A stretch of DNA of 64,000 nucleotides. Source: an uncultured Eubacteriales bacterium (GTDB lineage: Bacteria; Bacillota; Clostridia; Oscillospirales; Acutalibacteraceae). A program made the translations under genes and the position numbers. The DNA lies in the NCBI GenBank assembly GCA_934489895.1, contig CAKSST010000002.1, positions 1 through 64,000 on the forward strand, written 5' to 3'. The notes under the pieces are model-generated. The model was not told the origin of the DNA. It searched no databases and saw only the letters and a list, made by a program, of their open reading frames with translations. How positions within the stretch are numbered: the stretch's first letter is position 1; every line of letters starts with the position of its first letter. Positions 27,987 through 35,199 of this stretch are shown in pieces.

Positions 27987-28015
27987 ATTTTAATCTATTA
28001 ATTAATAGATGTCAA
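27987..28015 (-). promoter_or_regulatory. Operon promoter with palindromic spacer (putative operator)
   Basis: On the minus strand: TTGACA (28015-28010), 17-bp spacer, TAAAAT (27992-27987). Positions 27993-28010 form the perfect palindrome ATCTATTAATTAATAGAT, which fills the spacer and touches the -35. A dimeric repressor bound there would block RNA polymerase. It drives the WecE-to-SMR operon, with the transcript start near 27980. Confidence 0.8.
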
Positions 28016-28022
28016 GCAGACT

Positions 28023-28055
28023 AAAAACCGCCTGATACAGTTGTATCGGGCGGTT
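28023..28055 (-). terminator. Terminator of the M14 peptidase gene
   Basis: AACCGCC-GATAC paired with GTATC-GGCGGTT (one wobble), followed on the minus strand by TTTTTAG. It separates the peptidase gene from the promoter of the amino-sugar operon. Confidence 0.85.
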
Positions 28056-28086
28056 GAAATATAAAAATGTTTTAGATATAATAAAC

Positions 28087-28989
28087 TTACATTACAATTC
28101 CAAGCACAAGGAATTCTTTAAGCCGGTTGAATATATCTAAAAGATCGCCGGGCGGCAATGGGTTTGTTCCAAGGCCTACTTCAACGGTAAAAGCGGGACG
28201 TTCAAACTCGGTGATAAACCAGTCTTTGAAGCCGCCGCCTTCGGCAAGCCCACCTGCGACGGCAAGGCTGTAACCGCTGGATGCTGATAATATTTTTGCC
28301 ATTTTTTCGGCGCGGGGGATAACCTTGTTGCCAAAACTGTGGTATATCACTTCGCCTTGCGAATGAAAGGCAAGAGCGTGGCGAAAATGTATTTGTCTGC
28401 ATAGTCTTGTAAGGGCGATTGTTTCAGGCTCGCTTTCCGGACGGTATCCGCCAAACCTTGTCGGAGCGGGACCGTCAATTCCTGCTTTTTGTTCAAGTTT
28501 TCTCAAGGTTTCCCATTCGGCATTAAAATTGTGGTTTATATCCACACCGCGCAGGTTTGCGTTCCAATGACTGAAATCGCCCTTGCACAGTTCTTCTATC
28601 TTTGATGCATAGGCACCGCAGGCGGTCTTGCCTGAAAGGGCAATCTCACAGCCGTCGGGGTTTACAAGCGGTACAATTATAATGCCTTTCTCATATATTG
28701 CACGCCGTGCATCAATGCCCGCAATTTGCACCCCTTTTTCCAGCGCGTTGCAAAACTGCTCAATAAACATAAGCAATAAAGTGCAGGTTATGCGCTCACT
28801 TCCGTGAAAAGCGCCTGCGTAAAGCGCACAGTCGTTGGTCCGGCCCAGCTTTAATGCGTATATGTTTCTGCCTGCGCAGCTTGTGCCGATAATATGACAG
28901 GATAAGAATTTATATTTTTCATTTAACTGTTCAATAATTTTTTTATATTCGTTATATGAATAATCTGAGCACGTTACTATGTTTTCCAA
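28087..28989 (-). CDS. M14 family zinc carboxypeptidase-like protein
   Basis: A 300-residue metallopeptidase of the M14 family, possibly a gamma-D-glutamyl-L-diamino-acid endopeptidase that trims cell-wall peptides. Zinc ligands: GAFHGSE (HxxE, about residue 62) and LAFHSQGE (about 205); catalytic Glu probably in FTVEVGLGTNP near the end. No signal peptide is seen, suggesting action on internalised muropeptides. The TTG at 28989 is favoured (AAAGGA 8 bases upstream); an ATG three codons earlier lies directly against the ribosome site. Confidence 0.85.
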   Translation of the reverse strand: MENIVTCSDYSYNEYKKIIEQLNEKYKFLSCHIIGTSCAGRNIYALKLGRTNDCALYAGAFHGSERITCTLLLMFIEQFCNALEKGVQIAGIDARRAIYEKGIIIVPLVNPDGCEIALSGKTACGAYASKIEELCKGDFSHWNANLRGVDINHNFNAEWETLRKLEQKAGIDGPAPTRFGGYRPESEPETIALTRLCRQIHFRHALAFHSQGEVIYHSFGNKVIPRAEKMAKILSASSGYSLAVAGGLAEGGGFKDWFITEFERPAFTVEVGLGTNPLPPGDLLDIFNRLKEFLVLGIVM

Positions 28990-29061
28990 AATTATCATCC
29001 TTTCTGCATAAGTATATGCGAGTTGGGACAAATAAAATACACAAAAAGGACAAAATGCACT

Positions 29062-29598
29062 ATGGAAACAGAAGAAAAAACCTTAAATAAAAATTATATT
29101 TATAATGGTAAAATTATTAATCTTCGCGTGGATGATGCGCTTTTACCAAACGGTAAAAATGCAAAGCGCGAAGTGGTGGAACATCCCGGCGGAGTCTGTG
29201 TTGCGGCGCTTACAAAAGAGAAGGAGCTTTTGCTTGTAAAGCAGTTCCGTTACCCATACTCAAAGGAAATTTTAGAAATTCCTGCAGGCAAACGCGAAGA
29301 AAATGAGGACCCTGTTTGCTGCGGCATGCGTGAGCTTGAAGAGGAAACAGGTGCCGTGTGTAAAAATTTGGAGTTTTTAGGACAGATTTATCCTACACCG
29401 GGATATACAAATGAAATAATTTATATGTACTTTGCAAAGGATGTTTCTTTTTTGGACGCACATCCCGACGAGGATGAATTTGTTGAGGTTATCAAAATGC
29501 CGTTTGAGCAAGCGCTGCAGATGGTCATTTCAAACGAAATAAAGGACGCGAAAACCCAGATTGCAATTCTTATGATTAACGCAAAAAAACAGGTGTAA
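29062..29598 (+). CDS. NUDIX hydrolase, ADP-ribose pyrophosphatase type
   Basis: A 178-residue NUDIX enzyme with the box G-K-R-E-E-N-E-D-P-x5-RELEEETGA (G-x5-E-x7-REUxEExGU). The N-terminal VVEHPGGVCVAALT and the downstream GQIYPTPGYTNE fit ADP-ribose pyrophosphatases. It probably hydrolyses ADP-ribose to AMP and ribose-5-phosphate. The ATG at 29062 follows AAAGGA at 11 bases. Its last codons (KKQV-stop) lie in a palindromic terminator that also ends the convergent MGMT-family gene. Confidence 0.92.
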   Translation: METEEKTLNKNYIYNGKIINLRVDDALLPNGKNAKREVVEHPGGVCVAALTKEKELLLVKQFRYPYSKEILEIPAGKREENEDPVCCGMRELEEETGAVCKNLEFLGQIYPTPGYTNEIIYMYFAKDVSFLDAHPDEDEFVEVIKMPFEQALQMVISNEIKDAKTQIAILMINAKKQV

Positions 29599-29614
29599 TT
29601 TTTTACACCTGTTT
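29587..29614. terminator. Palindromic terminator, left copy
   Basis: A 28-bp perfect inverted repeat (12-bp arms around TTTT) that encodes the final Gln-Val-stop of the NUDIX protein. A 26-bp identical copy lies at 29844-29869, where on the other strand it encodes the final Gln-Val-stop of the MGMT-family protein. Confidence 0.93.
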
Positions 29615-29843
29615 GAGAGCGTCGACAAAGTAGCCACTCTCTTGGCGGGAATGCCGCTCGCCGAAAATCTAAAGGATTTTCGGACTGCACTCTACTCCCG
29701 CCAATACCACCCACGCACCCTTGAAAACCGCCTTGTAATCGGTTTTCGCTCACAAGGGGTTTTTCCGACGCACCTGTCGCCGGAAAAACAAAATGCGGCT
29801 GACTGCCGCCGACTATTGCAAATAGAGGTTTTTCGACAGACTG
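29615..29843. mobile_element. 229-bp hairpin-rich insert between duplicated terminators
   Basis: Non-coding insert flanked by 26-bp identical direct copies of a palindromic terminator. It is full of stems: GAGAG/CTCTC near the left end, GGCGGGA/TCCCGCC (29645-29702) enclosing CCGAAAATC/GATTTTCGG, GAAAACCG/CGGTTTTC, TTTTTCCG/CGGAAAAA and GCGGC/GCCGC. Its ends have similar inverted sequence (GTCGACAAA left, TTTTTCGAC right). It looks like a MITE-like or REP-like element; no transposase is encoded. Mobility is inference. Confidence 0.6.
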
Positions 29844-29869
29844 ACAGGTGTAATTTTTTACACCTGTTT
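29844..29869. terminator. Palindromic terminator, right copy
   Basis: Identical over 26 bp to the left copy at 29589-29614. On the minus strand it contains the stop codon of the MGMT-family gene. It works as that gene's terminator and as the right flank of the hairpin-rich insert. Confidence 0.93.
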
Positions 29870-30172
29870 CTTGTTCCATAAATATTTTTCCAAATCGACT
29901 GTGCCGTCGGGTTCAAACACGATACCTTCCTGCTCTAAAAGCGAGCGCTGTGCGCCCTCTCCGCCAAAGGCAAAGGAGGGTGCAAGACCGCCTTTGCGGT
30001 TAACAACCCTGTGGCATGGGATAACAAAGGGATTGGGGTTTACGTGCAGCGCGTAACCTACCACCCGTGCCCAACGGGGATTGCCCGCATAAGCCGCTAC
30101 CTGCCCGTAGGTTGCAACAGTCCCCTTTGGTATCTGGCGTACAACATCATAAATTCTATCAAAAACTGTCAT
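29858..30172 (-). CDS. MGMT-family DNA alkyltransferase-like protein
   Basis: A 104-residue protein consisting only of the DNA-binding/active-site domain of O6-alkylguanine-DNA alkyltransferases: winged-helix segment PKGTVATYGQVAAYAG and the active-site IPCHRVV with its Cys intact. The presence of Cys (not Trp) argues for real alkyl transfer rather than the alkyltransferase-like (ATL) signalling type. The N-terminal ribonuclease-like domain of Ada/Ogt is absent, as usual for this short class. It lies 13 bases after maf and is probably cotranscribed. Confidence 0.88.
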   Translation of the reverse strand: MTVFDRIYDVVRQIPKGTVATYGQVAAYAGNPRWARVVGYALHVNPNPFVIPCHRVVNRKGGLAPSFAFGGEGAQRSLLEQEGIVFEPDGTVDLEKYLWNKKQV

Positions 30173-30185
30173 AAATATATTAATC

Positions 30186-30758
30186 CTAAAGTGTTATATT
30201 GAGTTTTTTTGCAAGCTCGCAAAGACGGTAAACCGGCAAGCCTACAACATTAAAATAGTCGCCTTTTATTCTTGAAATCCAACGTGAAGCGGTGCCTTGA
30301 ATTGCGTAACCGCCCGCCTTGTCGTATGCTTCAGGGGTTTCAATATATTCGTCAATTTCACGGTCGCTTATTTTTCTGAAATATACGCTTGTGCTTTCAA
30401 AACAGCTTTCGGTTTTGCTGTTGTATATAAGAGTTATGCCTGTGATAACTTTATGACATTTTCCGCTCAAGGCTTTTATCATTTTTGCGGCATCTTCTTT
30501 GTCTTTAGGTTTTCCTAAAATTTCGTTTTTGATACATACAACCGTGTCGGCGGCTATAAAAAGAACATCTTTTGTGTCTTCTTTATATTGCTTAACTACG
30601 GCTTGGGCTTTTTTGTGTGAAAGTGCGCAAACCAATCTTTTTGGCGAAGCAATATTTGAGTTTTCATCGCAATCGGGTGAGCAAATACTGAAATCCAACC
30701 CTAAATTGTTTAAAATTTCTTTTCTTCGGGGTGATTTTGAACAAAGAACAATTTTCAT
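30186..30758 (-). CDS. maf: Maf-family nucleotide pyrophosphatase
   Basis: A 190-residue house-cleaning nucleoside triphosphate pyrophosphatase (dTTP/UTP or modified nucleotides), historically linked to septum formation. It shows the N-terminal CSKSPRRKEIL signature, the catalytic FIAADTVV segment near residue 70, and KAGGYAIQG near residue 145. The length is normal. Confidence 0.93.
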   Translation of the reverse strand: MKIVLCSKSPRRKEILNNLGLDFSICSPDCDENSNIASPKRLVCALSHKKAQAVVKQYKEDTKDVLFIAADTVVCIKNEILGKPKDKEDAAKMIKALSGKCHKVITGITLIYNSKTESCFESTSVYFRKISDREIDEYIETPEAYDKAGGYAIQGTASRWISRIKGDYFNVVGLPVYRLCELAKKLNITL

Positions 30759-30856
30759 AAAAGTAAAAACTCCTCTGTTTTGGCAGTTTTATGTCAGTAT
30801 TTTAACAAAAATAAATTAAACGGTCAACAAATAAAACTGCTAAATAAAATTAACTC

Positions 30857-30885
30857 TTGAAAAAAGAATAAACAGGTGATATAAT
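30857..30885 (+). promoter_or_regulatory. Sigma-A promoter of the sortase-substrate gene
   Basis: TTGAAA (30857-30862), 17-bp spacer, TATAAT (30880-30885) with extended TGA before the -10. This is one of the best promoters in the window, 37 bases ahead of the start codon. Confidence 0.82.
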
Positions 30886-30921
30886 GACTATATATTTTAA
30901 TAACCGAGGAGGTTTATTGTT

Positions 30922-31383
30922 GTGAAAAAAGTTATTTCTGTTATTTGTGCTGTTACATTATTATTTGCTTTGTGTGTTCCTGTTTTTACCGTTTCTGCTG
31001 AACTGAGCCCTGAGGGTCAGGTAAAGCATAATGTTACAGTTAAGGCTGACGATGCTACCAAAGGTAAGGTAGAAAAAGAGGTTCTTGCTAACGGTGATAT
31101 TAAGGCTATCGCTACTCCTGAAGCAAACGAACAGTTCTACGGTTGGACAATTAAGGGTGACAAGTATACAATCATTTCAGGCACGGTTTCTTCAAAAGAA
31201 ATTGTTATCCGTCCTGAAAGTGATGTTGAGCTTACAGCATCATTTACAAAAACACAGGCATCCGAAGGTGATAATAGCTCCACTGCTCCTGAAACCAACG
31301 ATGTTGGTTTTGCGGGTGCAATAGTAGCATTTGCAGCAGCTGCTGTTTGTGCTGTTATTTTAAAAAAGCGCGCTTTTAACTAA
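30922..31383 (+). CDS. Small cell-wall-anchored protein with PETN sorting signal
   Basis: A 153-residue exported protein. It has a signal peptide (residues 1-26, ending in TVSAE), one beta-repeat-like domain of the InlB-B/Flg_new kind (about residues 36-112, HNVTVKADDATKGKV...ELTASF), a Ser/Thr-rich linker, and a C-terminal sorting signal: APETND, a hydrophobic stretch of about 21 residues, and KKR. The PxTN core matches the class B sortase motif NPQTN rather than LPxTG, and a class B sortase gene follows. Start GTG with GAGGAGG 9 bases upstream. The ligand is unknown. Confidence 0.8.
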   Translation: MKKVISVICAVTLLFALCVPVFTVSAELSPEGQVKHNVTVKADDATKGKVEKEVLANGDIKAIATPEANEQFYGWTIKGDKYTIISGTVSSKEIVIRPESDVELTASFTKTQASEGDNSSTAPETNDVGFAGAIVAFAAAAVCAVILKKRAFN

Positions 31384-31413
31384 TGTTTTAGGTGAGTTTT
31401 GTCTAGCACGCAT

Positions 31414-31447
31414 CGCCCGTGTGCCCTTTAGGTACGCGGGCGTTTTT
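31414..31447 (+). terminator. Terminator or attenuator after the sortase substrate gene
   Basis: CGCCCGTGTGCC / GGTACGCGGGCG stem with CTTTA loop and TTTTT. It would make the small surface protein much more abundant than the downstream sortase if some read-through occurs. Confidence 0.8.
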
Positions 31448-31460
31448 GCTTTTATTTAGG

Positions 31461-31565
31461 TTGGCGAGAGTCAAATCCGTTACGGTTTTGCTTGCTGCCT
31501 TTTTTACATTGCTTGCGCTTATTTTTGTAAAGCTGTCAATAAGACAAGTACAGACTAAAAATTAA
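31461..31565 (+). CDS. Possible 34-residue single-pass membrane peptide
   Basis: A short TTG-started frame between the surface-protein terminator and the sortase gene. Its translation begins with a basic patch (ARVKS), then a convincing membrane helix (about residues 8-24, VTVLLAAFFTLLALIFV), then a basic tail (KLSIRQVQTKN). The ribosome site is weak (AGG directly before TTG), so this may be a gene remnant rather than a gene. It sits inside an imperfect 13-bp inverted repeat (31459-31471 and 31590-31602). Confidence 0.3.
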   Translation: MARVKSVTVLLAAFFTLLALIFVKLSIRQVQTKN

Positions 31566-31621
31566 TAATTGGCAGGTGTGATGTCCTCAACTCTCGTCAG
31601 CCTGTATAAAGGGGTATTTTT

Positions 31622-32368
31622 TTGAAAAAGAATAAAATCGCAAAAATTATAATAATTTGCATACTTGTTATTATAATGCTTGTATCAGGAGTTTATTTAG
31701 TTAATTATTATCTTGACGGCCGTCTGAATACTGAAAAATACAAAAACAGCAGCAATACAGACGATGGCCAAAATCTTCCTGATAATCCTATTGATTTTTC
31801 CGCATTGCAGATGCAGAATACCGATGTATATGCCTGGATACAAATACCCGGCACAAATGTAGATTATCCTATACTGCAAAGCTCGGTTGAGGATGATAAT
31901 TTTTATATAGACCACGATATAAATAAGCAGTCTGCCAGGGCGGGTTCAATTTATTCGCAAAGACTGAATGCAAAAAATTTCAGCGACCCCAATACCATAC
32001 TTTACGGGCACAATATGAAAAACGGCACAATGTTCAGGGATTTGCGTAAGTTCAGGGATAAAGAGTTTTTTGATCAGAATGAATTTATGTACGTTTATTA
32101 TCCCGGCCATATTTTAACCTACCGTATTTTTGCGGCTTACAGATATGATGACCGCCATATACTCAATTCTTTTGATTTTAATGATAAAACTGTTTATATG
32201 GAGTATCTTGAATATGCACAAAATCCCGACAGTATGGTTAAAAATGTCAGGGAAGGCATATCTCTTACAACCGACGACCGTATTTTAACCTTGAGCACCT
32301 GTATGGATTACGGCAAAAACAGATATCTGGTTCAGGGAGTATTAATTAAAGATGAGCTTACAAAATGA
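31622..32368 (+). CDS. srtB: Class B sortase
   Basis: A 248-residue membrane-anchored transpeptidase that cuts a sorting signal and joins the protein to peptidoglycan. One N-terminal membrane helix (residues 8-30); catalytic His130 in LYGHNM, Cys227 in TLSTCM and Arg234 in GKNRYLVQG, giving the complete triad. The spacing and the helix-rich insert before the Cys fit class B. TTG start with AAAGGGG upstream. The likely substrate is encoded just upstream. It overlaps the LCP gene by 17 bases. Confidence 0.92.
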   Translation: MKKNKIAKIIIICILVIIMLVSGVYLVNYYLDGRLNTEKYKNSSNTDDGQNLPDNPIDFSALQMQNTDVYAWIQIPGTNVDYPILQSSVEDDNFYIDHDINKQSARAGSIYSQRLNAKNFSDPNTILYGHNMKNGTMFRDLRKFRDKEFFDQNEFMYVYYPGHILTYRIFAAYRYDDRHILNSFDFNDKTVYMEYLEYAQNPDSMVKNVREGISLTTDDRILTLSTCMDYGKNRYLVQGVLIKDELTK

Positions 32369-33386
32369 TAGTGCTGAGACTGTCGTCACAAAGCAGAATA
32401 AGCCTAAACTTAAAAAAGCGCTTATAATAATTGCAATAGTTCTGCTTTGTCTATTAATTGCAGCGCTTTCGGCATATGCTGTAATGTATAATATAGGCAA
32501 AAAACAGTTGCTCGAAACCAATCGGCAGACCGATACGTCAAATTTTGAGGAGTTTGACGATACCGTAGTGGAGCACAACGGCACCATATATAAATATAAT
32601 GAGAATATTACATCAATTTTATTTATGGGCGTTGATAAAAAGAGTATTAAAACCGAAAGCGATGATTACGGCACAAACGGACAGGCAGACGCCGTGTATC
32701 TTATGGCAATAGACACATCAACGGGCAAAACCGATGTTATTGGAATATCACGCGATTCGATGGCAGATATTTCACTTTACTCTAAAGAGGGCAGATATAT
32801 AGGGACAGAGAAGATGCAGCTTTGTCTTGCTTATGCTTACGGCGACCGCAGACATTCAAGCTGTCAGAATGTCGTGCAGTCGGTTTCGAGAATGTTTTAC
32901 GGCATTCCCATAAATACATATTTTGCAATTGATTTGTCGGGCATTAATCCGCTTGTAAAGGCAATAGGCGGCTTTACTGTAAATGAATATGACGAAAATA
33001 ATAATGTGGTCGGTACAAAGTATATAAACAGCAAGAACGCTATGGAGTATGTACGGACGCGCGACAACGCAGTTTTAGATTCAAACGTCAGCCGTATGAG
33101 CAATCAGCAGGAGTTTTTAAAGGCTTTTGCTGCAAAGGCGACCGAACAAACAAAGCAGGACTTTATGGTTCCTGTACAGCTTTATAATGTGGTTGCAGAT
33201 TATGCTGTTACCAATATTAACGCATCAAAAATTACATATCTTGCTTCAAAATATATCAGTGCGAACACATCAATTGCTTTTCACACCGTTCAAGGACAGG
33301 TGGTACAGGGTGAATATGCGGAGTTCCATATTGATACCGATTCACTTTATGATTTATTACTTGATATTTACTATGTAAAACAATAA
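32352..33386 (+). CDS. LytR-CpsA-Psr (LCP) family protein
   Basis: A 344-residue membrane protein of the LCP family, which moves lipid-linked polymers onto peptidoglycan. One N-terminal helix (residues 24-46), then the LCP domain: ILFMGVDKK, GQADAVYLMAID (conserved Asp), GISRDSM (pyrophosphate-binding Arg) and EYVRTRD with further Arg. It overlaps srtB, so the two are coupled. Together with the surface protein this suggests a small module that attaches both protein and glycan, though LCP genes also occur alone. Confidence 0.9.
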   Translation: MSLQNDSAETVVTKQNKPKLKKALIIIAIVLLCLLIAALSAYAVMYNIGKKQLLETNRQTDTSNFEEFDDTVVEHNGTIYKYNENITSILFMGVDKKSIKTESDDYGTNGQADAVYLMAIDTSTGKTDVIGISRDSMADISLYSKEGRYIGTEKMQLCLAYAYGDRRHSSCQNVVQSVSRMFYGIPINTYFAIDLSGINPLVKAIGGFTVNEYDENNNVVGTKYINSKNAMEYVRTRDNAVLDSNVSRMSNQQEFLKAFAAKATEQTKQDFMVPVQLYNVVADYAVTNINASKITYLASKYISANTSIAFHTVQGQVVQGEYAEFHIDTDSLYDLLLDIYYVKQ

Positions 33387-33417
33387 AAAACAGCAGGTTA
33401 AATTCCTGCTGTTTTTT
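33385..33417. terminator. Bidirectional terminator
   Basis: AAAAAACAGCAGG paired with CCTGCTGTTTTTT across a TTAAATT loop, between the convergent LCP and lipoprotein genes. Confidence 0.92.
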
Positions 33418-33424
33418 ATTATAT

Positions 33425-35182
33425 TTATTCTGCTTTTACAGTTGAGATCCGGCTGCCTATTGCAATATTATAGCTCTCCCCCTTTCTAATATCGGGACTG
33501 CTTAATATTACGACCTCAAAGTCAAGCGCGGGTGAGTAGTTTATTATTTCATTACCGCTTTTATCGGTAAGCTTAATATTTGCTCCTGCGTTTTGGCTTC
33601 CCACATTTTTGGCTATAACGCCTTGGTTTTGGCTGTCGCTGAAGGACTGAGCCATTCCGGAAGCTCCTGTGCCTATAAATGTGCCGCCGCAAATAACGCC
33701 GCTTGAATCATAGTCTAATGTGGCGGTATCTCCGCGTGTGGGACCGCAAACTACAGTGTAGCCTCCGCTTATTTCAAGGGTGCCGTTTGCATCAATGCCA
33801 TCGCCTGATGCGTTTATATAAAGCTTACCGCCGCTGATAACTATACTGCCATTGGAGTTTGAGCTCATACTGCCCGTTCCGCCCATACCGCTTGAATCAT
33901 TGCCGCCTGCGGCGTTAAGACCGTCATCGTCGGCAGTTAAGGTAATTTGACCGCCGCGCAATTTTATATCAAGCGCTTCCAGCCCCTCATAGCTTTCAGT
34001 AATATCAATAGCTCCTCCGGTAACGGTGAGTGTCCGGTCGGCGTGAACGCCGTCGTCACCGGTTGCTATATTAAAGCTGCCTCCGTTTACGGTGATTGAA
34101 TCGTTGGAGTGTATGCCGTCATCTGCGCAATTGAGAGTAAAACTTCCTTGATTTATCAAAATACTGCTTGCAGCTTTAATTCCTTTAATGCTTGTGCTGT
34201 CCTCTTGAGAAACGCTTTGATAATTTGTGCCGGGTTTGCCCATAAAACCGCCCCAGCCGTCAGAGGTTTGTTTTGTGCCCTGACTTGCGCCGTCGCCTGT
34301 AATAACGTTGAAGGCTCCGTTTTCTATCTGCATATAATATGCGGCGCTTATTCCATCACCTTCAGATTCAATATTAAAAGTGCCATTTGCTATATAAATA
34401 TATCCAAGCTCGGCATTTTCATCGTTTTCGGCGTGAAAACCGTCTTTGCCTGAGGCTATGGCTATATTTGCCTTGTCACAGCGTATGCTGTCGTTAACAT
34501 CAAGTCCGTGTGCCGAGCAGTTTATTGTATATGTGCCGCCGTATATAACAAGGTCGTCCTTGCAGGTTATACCGTGACCTGAGGGAGAACTTACCGTAAG
34601 ACTGCCGTTGCCGTTAAAGGTTAAATCCTGCTTTGAAAAAACGGCGGCATCAATATTATTGCCATCAATTTGTGTAAAGCTTCCGCCGTTTGAAAGGGCG
34701 TTTTTTGTTCCGCTGTTTAAAGTAACAAAAACCTTATCGGCATTTAAAAAATATAAAGCGGCGCTTGTCTTGGATGTTATCGTGACACCATCGAAAACGA
34801 GCTGCAGCTGATCGCTTTCATCGGCATCAACTATTATCATACCGTCAGTTAGCGTACCGCTTATGATGTATGTGCCTTGGTCAGTTATGGTGATTTTATT
34901 GCCGCTTATTTTCACGGCATCTGTATCGGCGGTGGCACTGCTGCCGTTTAAGGTTATTGTTGCACCGAAACTTTTGTCATAATCTGTTTTGCTGTCACGG
35001 TCGGAGAACATTTCACTGCTATCCTTTGCAAAATTGGCACTTATCGCCTGCGCAGAACTTGTGTTCTGTGTATCGGTGCTTTCAGGGTTGTAGCTTTGAG
35101 ACGGCTCCGTTCTTTTGCTGCAACCGCAAAAGAAAAGCGTAAAGGTTAGACAAAAAACCAATAATGTTCTGTATTTTAACAT
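33425..35182 (-). CDS. Secreted beta-helix lipoprotein (DUF4353-type carbohydrate-binding protein)
   Basis: A 585-residue predicted lipoprotein: signal ending FFCGC with the lipid-bearing Cys near residue 21, a Ser/Thr-rich linker, then many parallel beta-helix rungs with the recurring patterns DDGIHSNDSITVNGGSF, GDDGVHADRTLTVTGG and DDGLNAAGG (about residues 180-500). This matches the carbohydrate-binding DUF4353 family, often found with VTC-domain, DUF4956 and CotH genes in Clostridia. Here it lies 17 bases after the fused VTC::DUF4956 gene. Ligand unknown. Confidence 0.82.
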   Translation of the reverse strand: MLKYRTLLVFCLTFTLFFCGCSKRTEPSQSYNPESTDTQNTSSAQAISANFAKDSSEMFSDRDSKTDYDKSFGATITLNGSSATADTDAVKISGNKITITDQGTYIISGTLTDGMIIVDADESDQLQLVFDGVTITSKTSAALYFLNADKVFVTLNSGTKNALSNGGSFTQIDGNNIDAAVFSKQDLTFNGNGSLTVSSPSGHGITCKDDLVIYGGTYTINCSAHGLDVNDSIRCDKANIAIASGKDGFHAENDENAELGYIYIANGTFNIESEGDGISAAYYMQIENGAFNVITGDGASQGTKQTSDGWGGFMGKPGTNYQSVSQEDSTSIKGIKAASSILINQGSFTLNCADDGIHSNDSITVNGGSFNIATGDDGVHADRTLTVTGGAIDITESYEGLEALDIKLRGGQITLTADDDGLNAAGGNDSSGMGGTGSMSSNSNGSIVISGGKLYINASGDGIDANGTLEISGGYTVVCGPTRGDTATLDYDSSGVICGGTFIGTGASGMAQSFSDSQNQGVIAKNVGSQNAGANIKLTDKSGNEIINYSPALDFEVVILSSPDIRKGESYNIAIGSRISTVKAE

Positions 35183-35199
35183 AAAGATCCTTTCTTTAT

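Noticed and set aside
29421..29879. A 152-codon minus-strand frame across the hairpin-rich insert
   Set aside because: It runs through the NUDIX gene antisense and the non-coding insert, repeats a TGVKNYTC segment from the duplicated terminator, and has no ribosome site.
31270..31383. An LPxTG class A sorting signal in the small surface protein
   Set aside because: The motif is APETND with Asn in place of Gly, and the adjacent sortase is class B; the PxTN reading fits better.
31384..31460. A riboswitch (c-di-GMP type) after the sortase substrate gene
   Set aside because: The conserved core of c-di-GMP riboswitches is not present; the only clear structure is a rho-independent terminator.
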